A stretch of DNA of 64,000 nt from Haliclystus octoradiatus (Eukaryota > Cnidaria > Staurozoa > Stauromedusae > Haliclystidae), in NCBI GenBank assembly GCA_916610825.1, contig OU744447.1, positions 17,569,063 through 17,633,062 of the forward strand, in the 5' to 3' direction. The notes under the pieces were generated by a model. It was not told where the DNA came from, made no database searches, and was given only the letters and a program-made list of their open reading frames with translations. The position numbers and the translations under genes were made by a program. Shown here one piece after another: positions 10,339 through 23,300 of this stretch (the stretch's first letter is position 1; each line of letters opens with the position of its first letter).

Positions 10339-11772
10339 ATGGGTAAAAAAGCAAAGTCAATTCCAAAGGAGGAAATACTATTGCAAATTAGAGATCTGTT
10401 TCAATCATGCGTACTATGCTCAGCCAAAGGTAATAGTTCCCCTAAAGAAGCATGGAAAAATCATTTATTGATCAGGGAAAAGGTAGAAATTATCAAAGCC
10501 TCACAAACATCTGCGATGAAAAAAATTCAGTGGAAACCAAGAGAGCAATCAATCAAAGAGTTATTTTTACAAATGGAAAAGCAAGGAGTTGATTGTTCTA
10601 CTGTTGAATCTTGTTGTTTAAATGGTGACTATTTTGGTGTTAAAGCATCTTCTGATATTGAAGCTGGTAAATGCATCTTAGAAATACCATATGACCAAAT
10701 GATTACTAAAGACACTATTGCCAAGTCTCCAATTGGTGGAATAATACAAAGCGACCCTTTACTTTCAGAAATGCCAAATGTAGCCCTGGCTTTCTATTTA
10801 TTACATGAAATTCACAATGAAAAGTCAAAATGGATGAAATACATTAACAGTTTGCCATCATCTTATAGTAACATTCTTCATTTTGATGTTGATGATTTTG
10901 AATTATTACGTGGAACGTCGCTATTTAACAATGCTCTAAACATATGGCTTAGCATTACAAGACAGTATGCCTACTTACATAATTTGGTATTAAATCATCC
11001 TGTAATAAAAATGCAAGCCATGGCTAAACAATTTAGCTACATGGATTATATTTGGGCTGTCAGTGTAGTAATGACAAGACAGAATATGGTGCCTTGTCAA
11101 GAAGGGCCGCCGTCATTAGCATTGATACCACTGTTAGATATGTGTAATCATCATCACGAAGCAAGATCACTTCAATTCGATAACAATTCTCTATCGTGTT
11201 CATGTCATTCTACAGTTGATGTTTTATGTGGAAGCGAAATTACCATTTGTTATGGTGCAAGAACAAACACTGAATTTGTAATTCACAATGGCTTCTTTTA
11301 TGATGGCAACAGTAATGATTGTCTACTGTTAAATTTTACATTGAACCATAACGATGTGTTATTTGCAATTAGAAAAAAGTTATTGAATGACATTGGTCTC
11401 TCAGGTATGACCCAATTCGCATTAACCCATAAACCTGACCCTGTTACACCCAAACTTGTTTTATATCTATCTATACAAACTGCAACTGAAGTGGAACTGA
11501 AAACATTAGAAGAGAAATTGAACAACGCAGATTATAGGAATGTGGAAAGCTTAGTAGATATTGATAATTTACGTAGAGCTCGTGAGGGACTACTTGCAAG
11601 ATGTGATATTAGCTTAAGATGCTATCCAACAACCCTCGCAGAAAATCACGAACAGCTCAAAAGTTCAAGTTTACCTGAATGTCGTAAACTTGCCTTAAAA
11701 TTGTTAATTAACGAAAAAAACATTTTAAATCATACAATAGATTATTTAAAAACTGCTTTATCTTCCAACTAG
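10339..11772 (+). CDS. SETD3: SETD3-like actin-histidine methyltransferase (intronless CDS, 477 aa)
   Basis: The protein begins MGKKAKSIPKEEIL, like vertebrate SETD3. The open frame extends upstream, but the ATG at 10339 is chosen because a splice acceptor ends at 10332. The order is N-terminal helices, a SET domain with the LSMT-type insert (about residues 90-320), then a Rubisco-LSMT substrate-binding region (about 330-470). Recognised motifs are NVALAFYLLHEI, VMTRQNMVP, DMCNHHHEA and YGARTNTEFVIHNGFF. Human SETD3 methylates actin His73. Active-site residues N255, Y312 and R315 are kept as N249, Y305 and R308, but the position of W273 is leucine (L266, codon TTA at 11134). Human SETD3 is 594 aa; the extra length there is mostly a disordered tail. 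A coding sequence without introns could mean intron loss or an ancient retrocopy. Confidence 0.93.
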   Translation: MGKKAKSIPKEEILLQIRDLFQSCVLCSAKGNSSPKEAWKNHLLIREKVEIIKASQTSAMKKIQWKPREQSIKELFLQMEKQGVDCSTVESCCLNGDYFGVKASSDIEAGKCILEIPYDQMITKDTIAKSPIGGIIQSDPLLSEMPNVALAFYLLHEIHNEKSKWMKYINSLPSSYSNILHFDVDDFELLRGTSLFNNALNIWLSITRQYAYLHNLVLNHPVIKMQAMAKQFSYMDYIWAVSVVMTRQNMVPCQEGPPSLALIPLLDMCNHHHEARSLQFDNNSLSCSCHSTVDVLCGSEITICYGARTNTEFVIHNGFFYDGNSNDCLLLNFTLNHNDVLFAIRKKLLNDIGLSGMTQFALTHKPDPVTPKLVLYLSIQTATEVELKTLEEKLNNADYRNVESLVDIDNLRRAREGLLARCDISLRCYPTTLAENHEQLKSSSLPECRKLALKLLINEKNILNHTIDYLKTALSSN

Positions 11773-11785
11773 CCTGAAGTCAAGT

Positions 11786-11791
11786 ATTAAA
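11786..11791 (+). terminator. Possible variant poly(A) signal of SETD3
   Basis: ATTAAA 14 nt after the SETD3 stop. It is a known variant signal, but it is very close to the stop and AT-rich sequence makes chance matches common. Confidence 0.25.
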
Positions 11792-12171
11792 TTTTACTGT
11801 CAAATAGATTTTTCAATCAACCAAGGTACGCAGAAATATCAAACTACGACCGTAAAACTACAACATTTGTTTAAACTTTAATTATAAATCGATTTCTGAA
11901 TATTCAAGTTACTAAATATTAATCATTCAAACCATTTCAAGTGAATGAATTAATCTAACATGAGTCCATGATCCTTATTCGGTTTTGTAATTTGATTGTT
12001 GCACGTACATGTATTTTTATTGATTGAAAATGTCTACTTTTATGTAAATGATATAAACATCTTAATGTTATATAAATTATATAAGTCTTTGATTCATTCT
12101 TATTTCAAAGGATATAATTGATTTGTCTAATTTTAGCCTAGAGGATACATTAAAAAAAATTAATATTGTAT

Positions 12172-13858
12172 TTACAAAAAGATTGAGAAAATATTACATA
12201 TACCTAGACCAATAAATAATATAAAATATCGATTTGAATGTTGTGATTTGGCGTCAGATAAACTGGCACTTACTATATTGTCAATGTTTTCCGTTCTGTT
12301 AATAATAATTCCACCATTACTGTGATTATTGATGTAATTAATAGTCTTTTTAATGGTTGAAGGAATTGTGGTTGTTGTTGTAAGGTGTCGTACATCAACT
12401 ATGGAAATGGATACTTTTGCTCCTGGTTCACTCAAGTCATTAACTTTTGTGTCTGGATTTGTTAGTATTACAGTGCAGTTACTCTTGGTACTGCAAGTCA
12501 CATCAAGTAATGTTGTGTTGGGTCCAATCTCTAGCTCAACTGTAGCAGTGTAAGCATTGACTGAGCATCGTTGTGCTTGACATGATAGTACGCATTTCCT
12601 TGATGAGCAATACTGTCTACATTGTTTCACTGATGACGTACATTTTGCTTTTGCCATAAACTCAACAATCTCTTGGCTGCTTTCAAATTCGATTGGAGGT
12701 ACTAAACGCTGTTGGCATTCTTGAGTTGATGTGCAAATCAATGCTTCGCATCTTTTACTGCGACAGAGTTGAATGCAATTCTAAAAGAAAGTAATGTGGG
12801 AGCTAAGTGAATAACTAAGTTTACTTTTGATCCAAGACTTTTGTTCTCGATAGGCTCAACTCAACTATGTTGTGACGTTTTGCTGCAGTTTGGGGTGTAA
12901 ATCAAAAATACACTATAGTACACAATTTAATGTACAAAATCAAACAAAGCATTTTTAGTGGTAATTAATAATTGTGTTCTTATTTTAAACATATTACCAT
13001 TCAGACTATTGAGGATCTTTTTTGAAATGGGATTGTCGCAATGTAAATAGCAATTAAACCCGCACGAGTTACCAAAATATGTCTGTTTTACGGGCTGTTT
13101 TATCTTATTTTTAGCAATGCGGTTACCAATGGAATTGTCTGCAATACTAGGTCAATATAATGGTAATATGCAGTAGTCAACCGATCGAAAACCCGGCCCC
13201 CTTACTATGATCTACCGGGCGTTGGCCGTGATAAGAGCCATTTACATTAGACCTGATAACATGCCAATGATTCCGATTAAAATTTCCTATTTGATCTCAT
13301 AAATTCTGCAGCTTCAAGAAAGCTAAATTTAATTCAGGATACTCTTCGAATAAGAAACTGAATTTGGTGGAAGCTAGATAGGCTGCAGTATAAAATTCGC
13401 CTTCGCTACTAACACAACGTAGATATAGTTCATAGTTTATAGAAATACTGTCTATCATATAGCATTTTCTATAAAATGTGCACAGTATAATTATACAAGA
13501 TGATAATAATGCGAAATTAATAGCGATAGAGAGTAATCTGTATTTATCTATCATACTTAATCCATCAATCCAATTTGCTACTCACCCTCGTATTTTGACA
13601 AGTTAGTGTATCACATTTTCCATTATAACAAAATTCATAGCAGTAACTACGATTTGAACAGGCTATTGAACATGATTTATGTGTCAAACATTCCATAAAA
13701 CAACCTCTCGTTTCATTTGCTACACATTGTAAATTACACAGCCCTGTTTTGCAAGACGTTTTATCTTCATTATGATTTTCTCCTGTACACAGCTGCATTA
13801 CAAATAGAAGAATGACAATAAGAAATACAAATAACGATGGTGTATTTGATAAAGCCAT
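12172..13858 (-). CDS. Orphan cysteine-rich secreted/surface protein, two exons, possible GPI anchor
   Basis: Exon 1 is 13858-13586 and exon 2 is 12780-12172, joined in phase 0 (donor AGG|GTGAGT, acceptor CTTTTAG), giving 293 aa. The start codon is the ATG that opens a clear signal peptide (MALSNTPSLFVFLIVILLF). Two cysteine-dense regions follow: about residues 30-92 at the end of exon 1, and about 92-150 at the start of exon 2 with motifs such as CIQLCRSKRCEALIC and CRQYCSSRKCVLSC. A Thr/Asn-rich stretch with several N-x-S/T sites then leads to a C-terminal hydrophobic segment (FILFIGLGICNIFSIFL). That end fits a GPI signal or a single membrane anchor. I recognise no family. The gene is convergent with SETD3, about 400 bp apart. 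An AATAAA on the minus strand at 12016-12021 may end the transcript. Confidence 0.72.
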
Positions 13859-16800
13859 CTTAACTGCTTTCGCCTCTGTTATGAATTTGAAGATTTGTTT
13901 TCTCCACGTGCTTGGAATCAATAATCGCACCCTGCGATTGGCTCATTTACTTGTTTGAACGCACTTAGATGGTGGCTCTCTATATGGCTATAGATACGTT
14001 GATTGTGATTTATATTTAACTCAACAATTAGGCTCAGCAACCAACAGGTTTATTTTTACCACCAGTGTTTTAAAAATAACAATTAAATGCGTTGTTGTTT
14101 TTGAAACCATAGGATATAGCCGATATACAGTCGAATGAGATCGAATGCCACCTGTAGAGTCATCACGTTTTTAATCGACTGCGTCCAATAGTCTATTGTC
14201 TATTTAAACTCCTAGCTACGGAGAATTGGAAAGTAAAGAGTTCCACCAAGAAATCACCCTGTTACAGAACATATGTTTGAGCTGTTTAATCTGAATTTTT
14301 GCAGAGGATATGGTCAAATGGATACACCACGCATAGAATATTTATTTACATTATATTTACGATTGATGGGGTGTAGAGATCATAGACTTCCAACCAGATT
14401 GTACGCGATTTTGAAAGTCATAACTAGATCGACCTTCATTCGTTCATCTATTTACAATGGTACTGTACCCCCACCTCAGTGTCCCTTTCAAGGTATCACC
14501 TTCTAGATCAAGGCTGTCCAAAGATGGGAGGTATTTATTTACTCCTTCGATGCTAATCGAATATCATTTAAAAAATAACATTTGATGCTCTAAATATATA
14601 CATTTGAGGTACAGTAAAGTACTTTATATAATGAAATATGCTATTTATCTTGTCTTTATATTTATATCAATGATATTTTACCAGTTGTTAAACTCCTATC
14701 GATCTCAATTCAAATAACACCACCTGTGAAAAATATGTAACTTGCATCTGTGAACAATATGTAACTTCGAATTGTTAATACGTTGTCAATAATAAACTAC
14801 ATTGAACATAATTATTATATCCCATAATAAATTTGAATAAATTTGGGATTCTGTTTGATTATTTGCTTTGACAGTGATAATAGTCGTTGATTCTTGATCG
14901 GAAGATCACTGTCGACTTTGTCGTGTGACGGCTTCTCGAAGATCACAAGGTTGTAACTTGTTGAATCTAATTATTAACGCAGGCCAACGAGTGTTTGTTA
15001 TCTTAAATTTAAATTGCAAATCCACGTCAGCCAGTCTAGCAGATCACAATAGAAGCATTTGATTGACGTATGAATCTAGTTTTCGCATTGTTTTTTAAAT
15101 TTCGACATTTAGGTTAATGTAAATACTATCTACTTTATTTCAACGACCACATATACCAACAGAGCAAGATCCCGCACTACCACAATACATCATCAAACGT
15201 CTCATTGAGGAGCATTTACACGTAATAACATAATTTGGTCAGTGTTGAAATCAATTCCTGTCCTAAAAACTTATTTTGCAAAATGAAAAAAGTTCGAGCG
15301 CCTCAAAATTTTCATGAAAAATCATACCCTAAAATTTTTTTCTGGATTTTGAACAAGTTACCGTTTGATATCTGTTGTATCTCGTGATAATTCACACCTA
15401 TTAATAATGTAAATGCATATAATCTATTGCGCAGCAATTAATTCAGTTCACTCATGTCATTATATTACTAACGCTGTATTATTACTGTTATTATTATATC
15501 CTATCAACTGCGCCATATATTATGTTCGTATTAGAACCAATACCGAAGAGACATATAAACACACATCAATTGATAGGATTTGTTAATAAACTTAATAGGA
15601 TATCAACAATATTTGAACGTCACCTTATATCAAAAGTATGAAAGTTACCCCCGGGCCACATCAGTTCGGGCAGTTCGTAATCGGCAATATTTCAACTCGT
15701 TGCACTAGTTCTCAACTTGATCTTGACGGTATAACTATTTGAGTCATAAAATCCTAAAACAGAAATTTATAATTATGTTTGTATTAGTAGAACCCGATCT
15801 ATGTACTATTCGATACGCTGTATTGTCATTGGCTGATCAACCTCACAGACTATTTTTCGATGAACATCCATCACATCATATCATACTGATATTTGATGAA
15901 TACATGATGATGAGTTATACTTGATGTTGTTCAAGATGCGAAGGTTTTAGTAATCAGTTTGTTTGTACAATTTGTAAATTTCTATACTAAAATATTTAGA
16001 CATCTCGCCCTTAATTATATTGTCTAAAAGTGACTAAACCTTATTACCCGGGGGGGGTAACTCCACTAGGACCGCTATACGGGGACGTACCACTTTTTTT
16101 GGGTCCATATTCCAGCTGAGAAAGATGTTTTTGGGTGTGAGATTTCAAATTTTGGAGCTTTTGGGTATCCTATTTTTGACTTTTTCAAGAATTTTTGAAA
16201 CAATTTGCATCATTTTTGTGTATTTACCTAAAATTAATCAACCTGTTAGAACTTTTCGGGTAGCATCAACAAAATTTTTGGAACCTTTTGGGTACCTTAC
16301 CTTTTTCCAAAGTGGCACCTCCCCGTCCCTGAAGAGCTGGAGTTACCCCCCGGGCCTTATTAGTTAATAGTTATTTCGGAAAACTCGCTCTCGGTGTCGT
16401 ATCAAGCGTGTTAGCGTCATCACGAGTAGTACGTTCACAGCAATGTATCCCATGACTGATCTGCAATTAAAAGGAGCTTTCTTTTCTTTTCAATAATAAG
16501 GAAATACTGAATTATTGAAGGGAGTAGAAATATGAGGATATTGATTGAATAACAGCTGCCTTATTCATCGTCATTATTGCACTTAAAACTGAGTCTCACC
16601 TCACTAATAGTGCTCACCTTGAAAGTGCTCACACGTGGCATCTGTTCATCAACGGAATGTATAACAACAGTTACTCTATGGTCGGTCGATTTAGCCACAT
16701 AATTGTAAGTTTTCGCTTTGAATTGGTTGTAGACAAGCTAGCAACGGTTTCGAGACCTGAAACTAATGCATGATATGTTTTGTACACGCAATTAAACTGA

Positions 16801-17336
16801 AATTCATTTGATTTTTAAAGACTGACCGTCAATAAGATACAAATGGAATAGTAGAAAGTAAATGCATCGATGTATTCCGTTCGCTTTGGAATTCAGCCCG
16901 CTACGATTGCAAATCTTCTAATTCAATAATCTTATAGACTTATTATTTAATTCTGTAATAACTAATTATCATGCTGTCAAATTTCATATTGATTTCTATG
17001 ACCGATAGCAACAGGTGTTCATATTACCACAAAGGTGTTTGCTATGTTTTAATATTGCCGATTGCAAACCTGTTTTAGAGGTCACACCCCTACAGATTGA
17101 ATCTATTGTGCAGGTGAACACTCCAACTGAATACTGACATGGATGAATAAGATATGCAAGAGATGAATATAACCAAATTAAAATCAAAACAAATTATTAT
17201 TTAGAAAGAAGTAATAAATAAAAGTGTTATACAATATTAATCAGCATTTGATTTAAGAATTATCAGCATCTAACAAATAAATTTACAGTTTCATATTTAC
17301 AATAACAGTTCATCCATTTGTACTGTTATTAGGATA
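13859..17336. other. Gene-free interval between the cysteine-rich gene and SERINC
   Basis: No conserved coding exon was recognised. It contains the promoter side of the cysteine-rich gene, a complete MITE at 16047-16354, a fragment of the same MITE end near 15646-15660 (AGTTACCCCCGGGCC), and the 3' UTR side of SERINC near 17200-17336. Confidence 0.55.
16047..16354. mobile_element. Complete hAT-type MITE, 308 bp
   Basis: It begins CCCGGGGGGGGTAACTCCA and ends with the inverted copy TGGAGTTACCCCCCGGG. The identical 8-bp sequence CCTTATTA flanks it on both sides (16039-16046 and 16355-16362), a target-site duplication of hAT length. No coding capacity. The intact duplication suggests a fairly recent insertion. 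Confidence 0.88.
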
Positions 17337-20300
17337 TCAAAATTCCCTGTCAGGAAAGCAAAGTGGTGCAGCTAGCGTCCAAATGTACAATGCGAAGCAC
17401 ATCCAAGATGATGCCATCTTAATCCAAACAGTGGCCCAGTTGCTTGACAGTTTTGTGAAATCAGCACCTTCAGGACTGCAAAGAAAACAGAAAAGATCAC
17501 AGTCTATATCATTCATTATTATGCTCAATGTCAGAGCCACAATCCACGATTTATAAATGTTTATCCTGGTTGTCGGGCTGATCAAGAACCAGCTAACCGG
17601 AAAATCAGAACATTGTTACAATAAACCATGAAATGTATAAAATGACAAAGCTTGTTTAAAGTTTTATAAACGGTTAAAATTCTCCTATGATCGTCATTTA
17701 TTAATTCAGTGAAGGATTACCCACATTATGTAAATTAATTTTGAGAAATAATTGCAACCTATTATTTTTTGTGCAATAAAATAAATAAGAAGCTTAAATC
17801 CCATCAAATACTATAATTATTCCAAACACATGCAGTTATTAGTTGGCTTTTGTTACAGCTCAGAAATACAATTCCCCCTCTGTCATATAAAACAATAAAT
17901 CGACTATTGCTAAACTACTTTTAATAGACTAAAAATGGCGATAAAATTGAATATACAAATGTGCCTGTAGGGTTTTATGTGTGATGTTTTGCTTCTTTGT
18001 GGCATTATGGGTACATGGATTTTCCAGAAAATGTCACAACTCCATCTGATAATTCCAAGGAGATAACTACATCAAGTAGTGTACTTTACTATATTATGCA
18101 TCTTACCTGTACCAATCTGTAAGTGTCACCATAATGTATAATGAAGCCAACATGAATGTAAAATGAAAAAAAGAATAGCTGTACGCTACTTGACCACTTT
18201 CATCGTCATGGACACGTTGACCACGGATCTCAACATCATCACCATTTTCACTACCTAAACGAACAACAGAAAACAGGATCTTGAAATAAACTAGAATTGG
18301 AATTAAAAGCATAACTTAACATAAATTCACAGAAAAAAGTTTAGTAGTGAATATAAAACAGTCTGGATTCTTCTCAATTACCACATCCATTTCAATCATC
18401 TTGCGCTTTTAATTAATATTCATAGAAAAGGTGATTATATTGAGCTGTATGTAATCATTTAAATGATCATCGATTGATGGAGAATACAAACTTGCAAAAG
18501 TTGCAAGTAATAAATTAACTTCCTGTATTTTTGACCTGTCCTAGATAGGCTTCAAAGCAGATCAGGATGATAAGGTATTGTATTATATAACAATTTGTTA
18601 CTAATATAATTGTATTACCTTGGACGGTGTCTTGAAGGAGGGTTTCCTGGAAACAAATAATAAATTATGAAACATTCTTTATAACCTATTAGATGGATGC
18701 CATTATAATAATATGGTTAGTTGATTCATGGGTCCATATAAACGACATTTGCATTTACCTGATGCTATATTTTTGGATCAAAATTATTTGTAACTTTTAA
18801 AACTAATACAGTAAAACCTGTGTATGAAGGTCATCCTATAGAGCAGCCATCTGTCTATATAGTGGGTCACTTCATAATGTTACAAATTTGAACTTGTATT
18901 GAATTTAACCTCTATATAGAAACAGTTATAATACTGTAGGATAAAAACACAAAACCAATAATAATTAGATAATTTCTGTTACCTCAAAACTACCAGAGCG
19001 ACCACTCATTGAACTTAATCGTGACGATCCACTTGTTCTGATACTAAAATAAACATTAATATCATAGGGTATGTCGTTCTCACATTGTGATACGCACTTC
19101 ATTCGTATCAAACACTGAATCATGCATGACATACCTGATATACCTATATATATATATATTATAATCATAAGTTCATTTAATTAATTATCATACATAATAT
19201 AATTCATATAATTGTTAAGATCAATGGCGTGTATCATTATCACATGATATCATGGTGAATATCCTACATACACTTTTTAGAATATTTATTTTAAAAAAAC
19301 TATTCCCAGAAAGCCTTTATTAAACCTGCAGCCATGACAAAGTGGGCAATGATCTCCTGGATGACACATGTGGGACGTTTCATCTCAAGGACCTCAATAG
19401 GGAAGACTAATCCCAATGAGGTTGGCAAGTTACTATTATACATTGGATTATTATGGGCAGTTGTAAAACACAGCAATTAGTAATCAGTGTTATCATGCTT
19501 TTTAAATGGCAAACAAACCAAATTTACTATGGTCAAACCTGTTATAACGGCCACATCTATACAGCGGCCATCTTTCTGATAGTGTTCACTTTCGCAATGT
19601 CTGAAAGAGCATATTCTATTGAATCAACCCTGTATATAAAGGTCACCTGTCTGTAATGGTCAATTCATCAACCTCTTATACAGATGGTTGTTATATATAT
19701 ATATATATATGTTTCACTTTACTACTGCTACCGTAATCAATAATACAGCGATTTCTTTGCACATACCACGAGTAAACAACAGTAGCAAACAATAGCAATG
19801 CAGCCATTACTTTCTGCCAACTAAAAGAAGGCGTGGCATTACCAGCCCCAATGATACTTCCCATTGGGTTACAAGTTGAATCTGAAAGTTAAACAACAAA
19901 AACAGGATCGATAGAAGTTATAGAATGGAGGAAATATGAAATATCAATTAAATAAATAAATACATTTATTAAATAATCACCAGTGGTATTGGTATGGTAC
20001 ACTAGGCTTTCCGCCACTGAGAAAAGCCGTATTGGGAAAAGTTCATATTTCACACTTAAAATAACATGTTAATTTTACATGTGAAAATAGCACTTTAAAA
20101 CCAATCAGTGAGCTCTATTAGATTCTGTGACAACAACTTTCCTTTGTTGTTTCTATTCAAATTCAGAATGTTTTAGAGTTGCAAATTGCAAATTTGACAT
20201 GGCGAAAAGGTTTGACCCTTGTAGAGGGTTGAATTTTCTGACGAAGACAAAAGTTTAGCCGCAGCCTTAAAAGATGTTTATTCACAACATTTACTTGCTA

Positions 20301-23300
20301 AAGTGTTATAATTGGATTTTAGTGTTGGAATGATAACTGAAAATAGAATCAAATTCAAAGCTAATGTTAGTTTCTTTAACAGGAAGGTAAAATTGAAACT
20401 ACACAAGTTGATGAATTTCACTTGCCTTTAATCTCTATCAAGAGACTCAGCATGATATTTGTGTATTATGTTTTATATAATAAACAGAACAATTCATGGG
20501 AGCATGGCGATATGAATATATTTTTATTGAGTTCAAGTTGACATGTCACTTGCTCGCTCGCAGAGCCTTTTGTCTTTGCGCATAACTCAACAAAATTTTG
20601 ATTAATTCTCCACTTTGATATCTTAAACTATTTGTCTTCTCCCCGGAATCATTTTCCATTGCCTCAGTGCATCGAGTCTTGGTTAATTAAATGGAACAAA
20701 GCGAAAACTTAATTTCTGCAGAGGAGCTTTATTGTTTTTGGAACATTAAGAAAGTGGATTCCCTGTGGTAGGATTGTAAGGATATGAACATTAACAATAT
20801 TTGTTTGCTTTTATGAATGGAAGTAAGTTAAAATGTGTAGGCCATAAAGAAGCATTTTTGTTAATAAAGTTTCAGAATGTTCTATAGCGTGACCTGGCAG
20901 ATTACCACGTTGCAATTTTATAAATGTTGATAAGTTATATCATAGATACATTTTACGCAAAGGCATGAAACTTGTTACTTGCAATATAAATTAACCAATA
21001 CTTTAAAGGAGCAAAAATGACCGGCAGGCGCCACGCACTTAGGATCACGTGCACGCTTATTGTTATAACACAATGTTCATTGTTGACATGAATTTTATTA
21101 CAAGTTAGGCCTGCGTATAACAATTGTTTCAAAGCGAGACGGTTGAATTACGCTAAGCATAAATTCAACTTGTACTCGCAGGGGTCGCCGGTCAATTTTG
21201 CCCCTTTAACATGATCAAATTAAATAAAGTAAATTAGAAATAGTACAATGGAGCTAAATGGTGAAGCTGGATTTGGTTAAATAACAATTAAGATCAACAG
21301 ACTAAAGCAGCCCGCGTATGATGGAATGTTACCAGGCGTGTTGCATTTAAAATAGAAATGATGTAAATTACCTGGCTCATTGCTAAGGGCAGACCACGTC
21401 AGATAAACAGTGTATGAGCAGATGACTGCAGGCTGGAGTAGTCCTGAGGCGGGTTGTGCTGAAATCAAGAACAAGGTACATTTCAAAATCATTAGTCTGA
21501 TCAGCTTAGTCATGCCATGTAAAGCTTCTGATCAAATAATAATATACGATTCCATCATCTAGGTACAGTCGGACCGCTATAATGACTACTTTAGAAATAT
21601 TATTCTACAGACAGCTTCATGAAATTTCATCAATTAATTAGTACAACATACAAAGTTATTTACAGTATTACCTTCTTGGACGCGTGGATGTATTGCAAGT
21701 GCTGAGACAATAATACAAAACACCAAATTGATGCTGATGTAGAATTTATTCATACTGCAATCTGAGCTCTAATAAAACAAAATATAAAAGCAAGCCGAAT
21801 CATTAGAAAGATTATTTCGATCAAAGCAAATAAACATAAAATTTGCAAAAATAGTTCTCATCCATTCTGTTTCAAATTTGATTGACAACGGTTTCAGAAT
21901 ATTTATATTTTACATTAAAGGAGCTGATAAAGTTATGCTGAGATCATTCAGAACTTTGAGCCCTCAGTGCTCTTGTCAAAAGTATAATCTATACCGGGAC
22001 ATATAAATGTGAAAGTCTGTGTGTATGCAGTCCAGTTTTGAACTGTTTTCTCGGTCGGTTTTCAAGTAAATTATCTATCAAGTGAGTTATATATCATTAG
22101 AATTGCTTCTATCCAGTTGGACAGGCTTTGATTTTTATTTTGCTTTCTGTTTTGCACAACGAAAGAAAAGATACTGTTCAAACTGTAGGTCTATTTATTG
22201 TTCGGCTTTCATATTCAATATCAAATTTCATTATCGAAATTCAAGAACAATTAAACTAGGAGGGTTTTCAAGAATTAGGGGGATCCGGGGGCATGCTCTC
22301 CCGGAAAAATCTTTAGCCTTACTTTTTAAATTGGATCTCCCTGGTCATCAATTCGAGTCTCTGTATAGTTAGTTACAAGCTTTTTTCCTATTTCAAATCA
22401 AATTTTATGGCTGTTCACATTGTTAATAGAAGATTACATGACAATCACATTCAAGTATTATGGTGATTATCTTATCCCATCTCACATATATATCAGCTTG
22501 AATAAAGTTTTTGTAGAAATTGCTTACGACAATCTAATAACTTGAGTGTACAGGTATTGCAGAAAGGGTGCAACTACAAATTATCTAAATTATTCATCAT
22601 AAACCTTTTCTACTTTAACTGTAAAAGGCTTCTTTTAAATATTCTGCTTTCACCTGTTTGAGAAACATTTTCTGCGTAATGTAGTCATGGCAATTACGAA
22701 GCTATTGTTATCCTTGTGAAATGGATTCAAAGGTGTTTATGCTATTCAAATGAGATCAAGCCAAAGCCGTTGTGGGCCTGGTCGTGGGCAGACAAAATTC
22801 CGCCCTAAATTGCTTTTCTGACGATCTGGGCAGTAGACATGCATAATGTGTCCGCAACAGCATAAAACAATATCTTGTTTGGGCAGAATGTCGTTGTTCC
22901 CAGATAGAAGCAGTTATATGAGATAATGGAGCACATGATAGCACACAGATTATAAGTAAATAAAATTATCAACAAATATTCTGATCTGAGATTACCTACA
23001 TAGTGAATACTGTAAAAAATCTCACAATTATCTATCGAATAAATCTCATGTTGGCAACAATATTTTGGCATCACAGATATTTTGGAAAATATAGAATTGA
23101 GTATAATGAACTATTTGAAAAAACGTAATATAGAAAAGCAATGGCGGGGCATTGCCCAAGCTGCATTAATAGACCAGCTGCCGTTGATAAGAAATATATA
23201 ATACCAAACTCACCGTTGTGTAGAATACATAAAATAGAACAATGCCTGTTATAGCAATGGTGTACATTCCAGCAGAACAGAACACAAGACCTATAAGATA

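Noticed and set aside
13297-13554. An 85-residue hydrophobic frame in the intron of the cysteine-rich gene
   Set aside because: It lies between a good donor and acceptor that join two cysteine-rich exons in phase; no independent evidence for a gene.
22756-23074. Minus-strand frames with CPNK resembling a SERINC loop
   Set aside because: The true SERINC exon with this segment ([16 protein letters not shown]) was found at 21768-21672 with matching phases.
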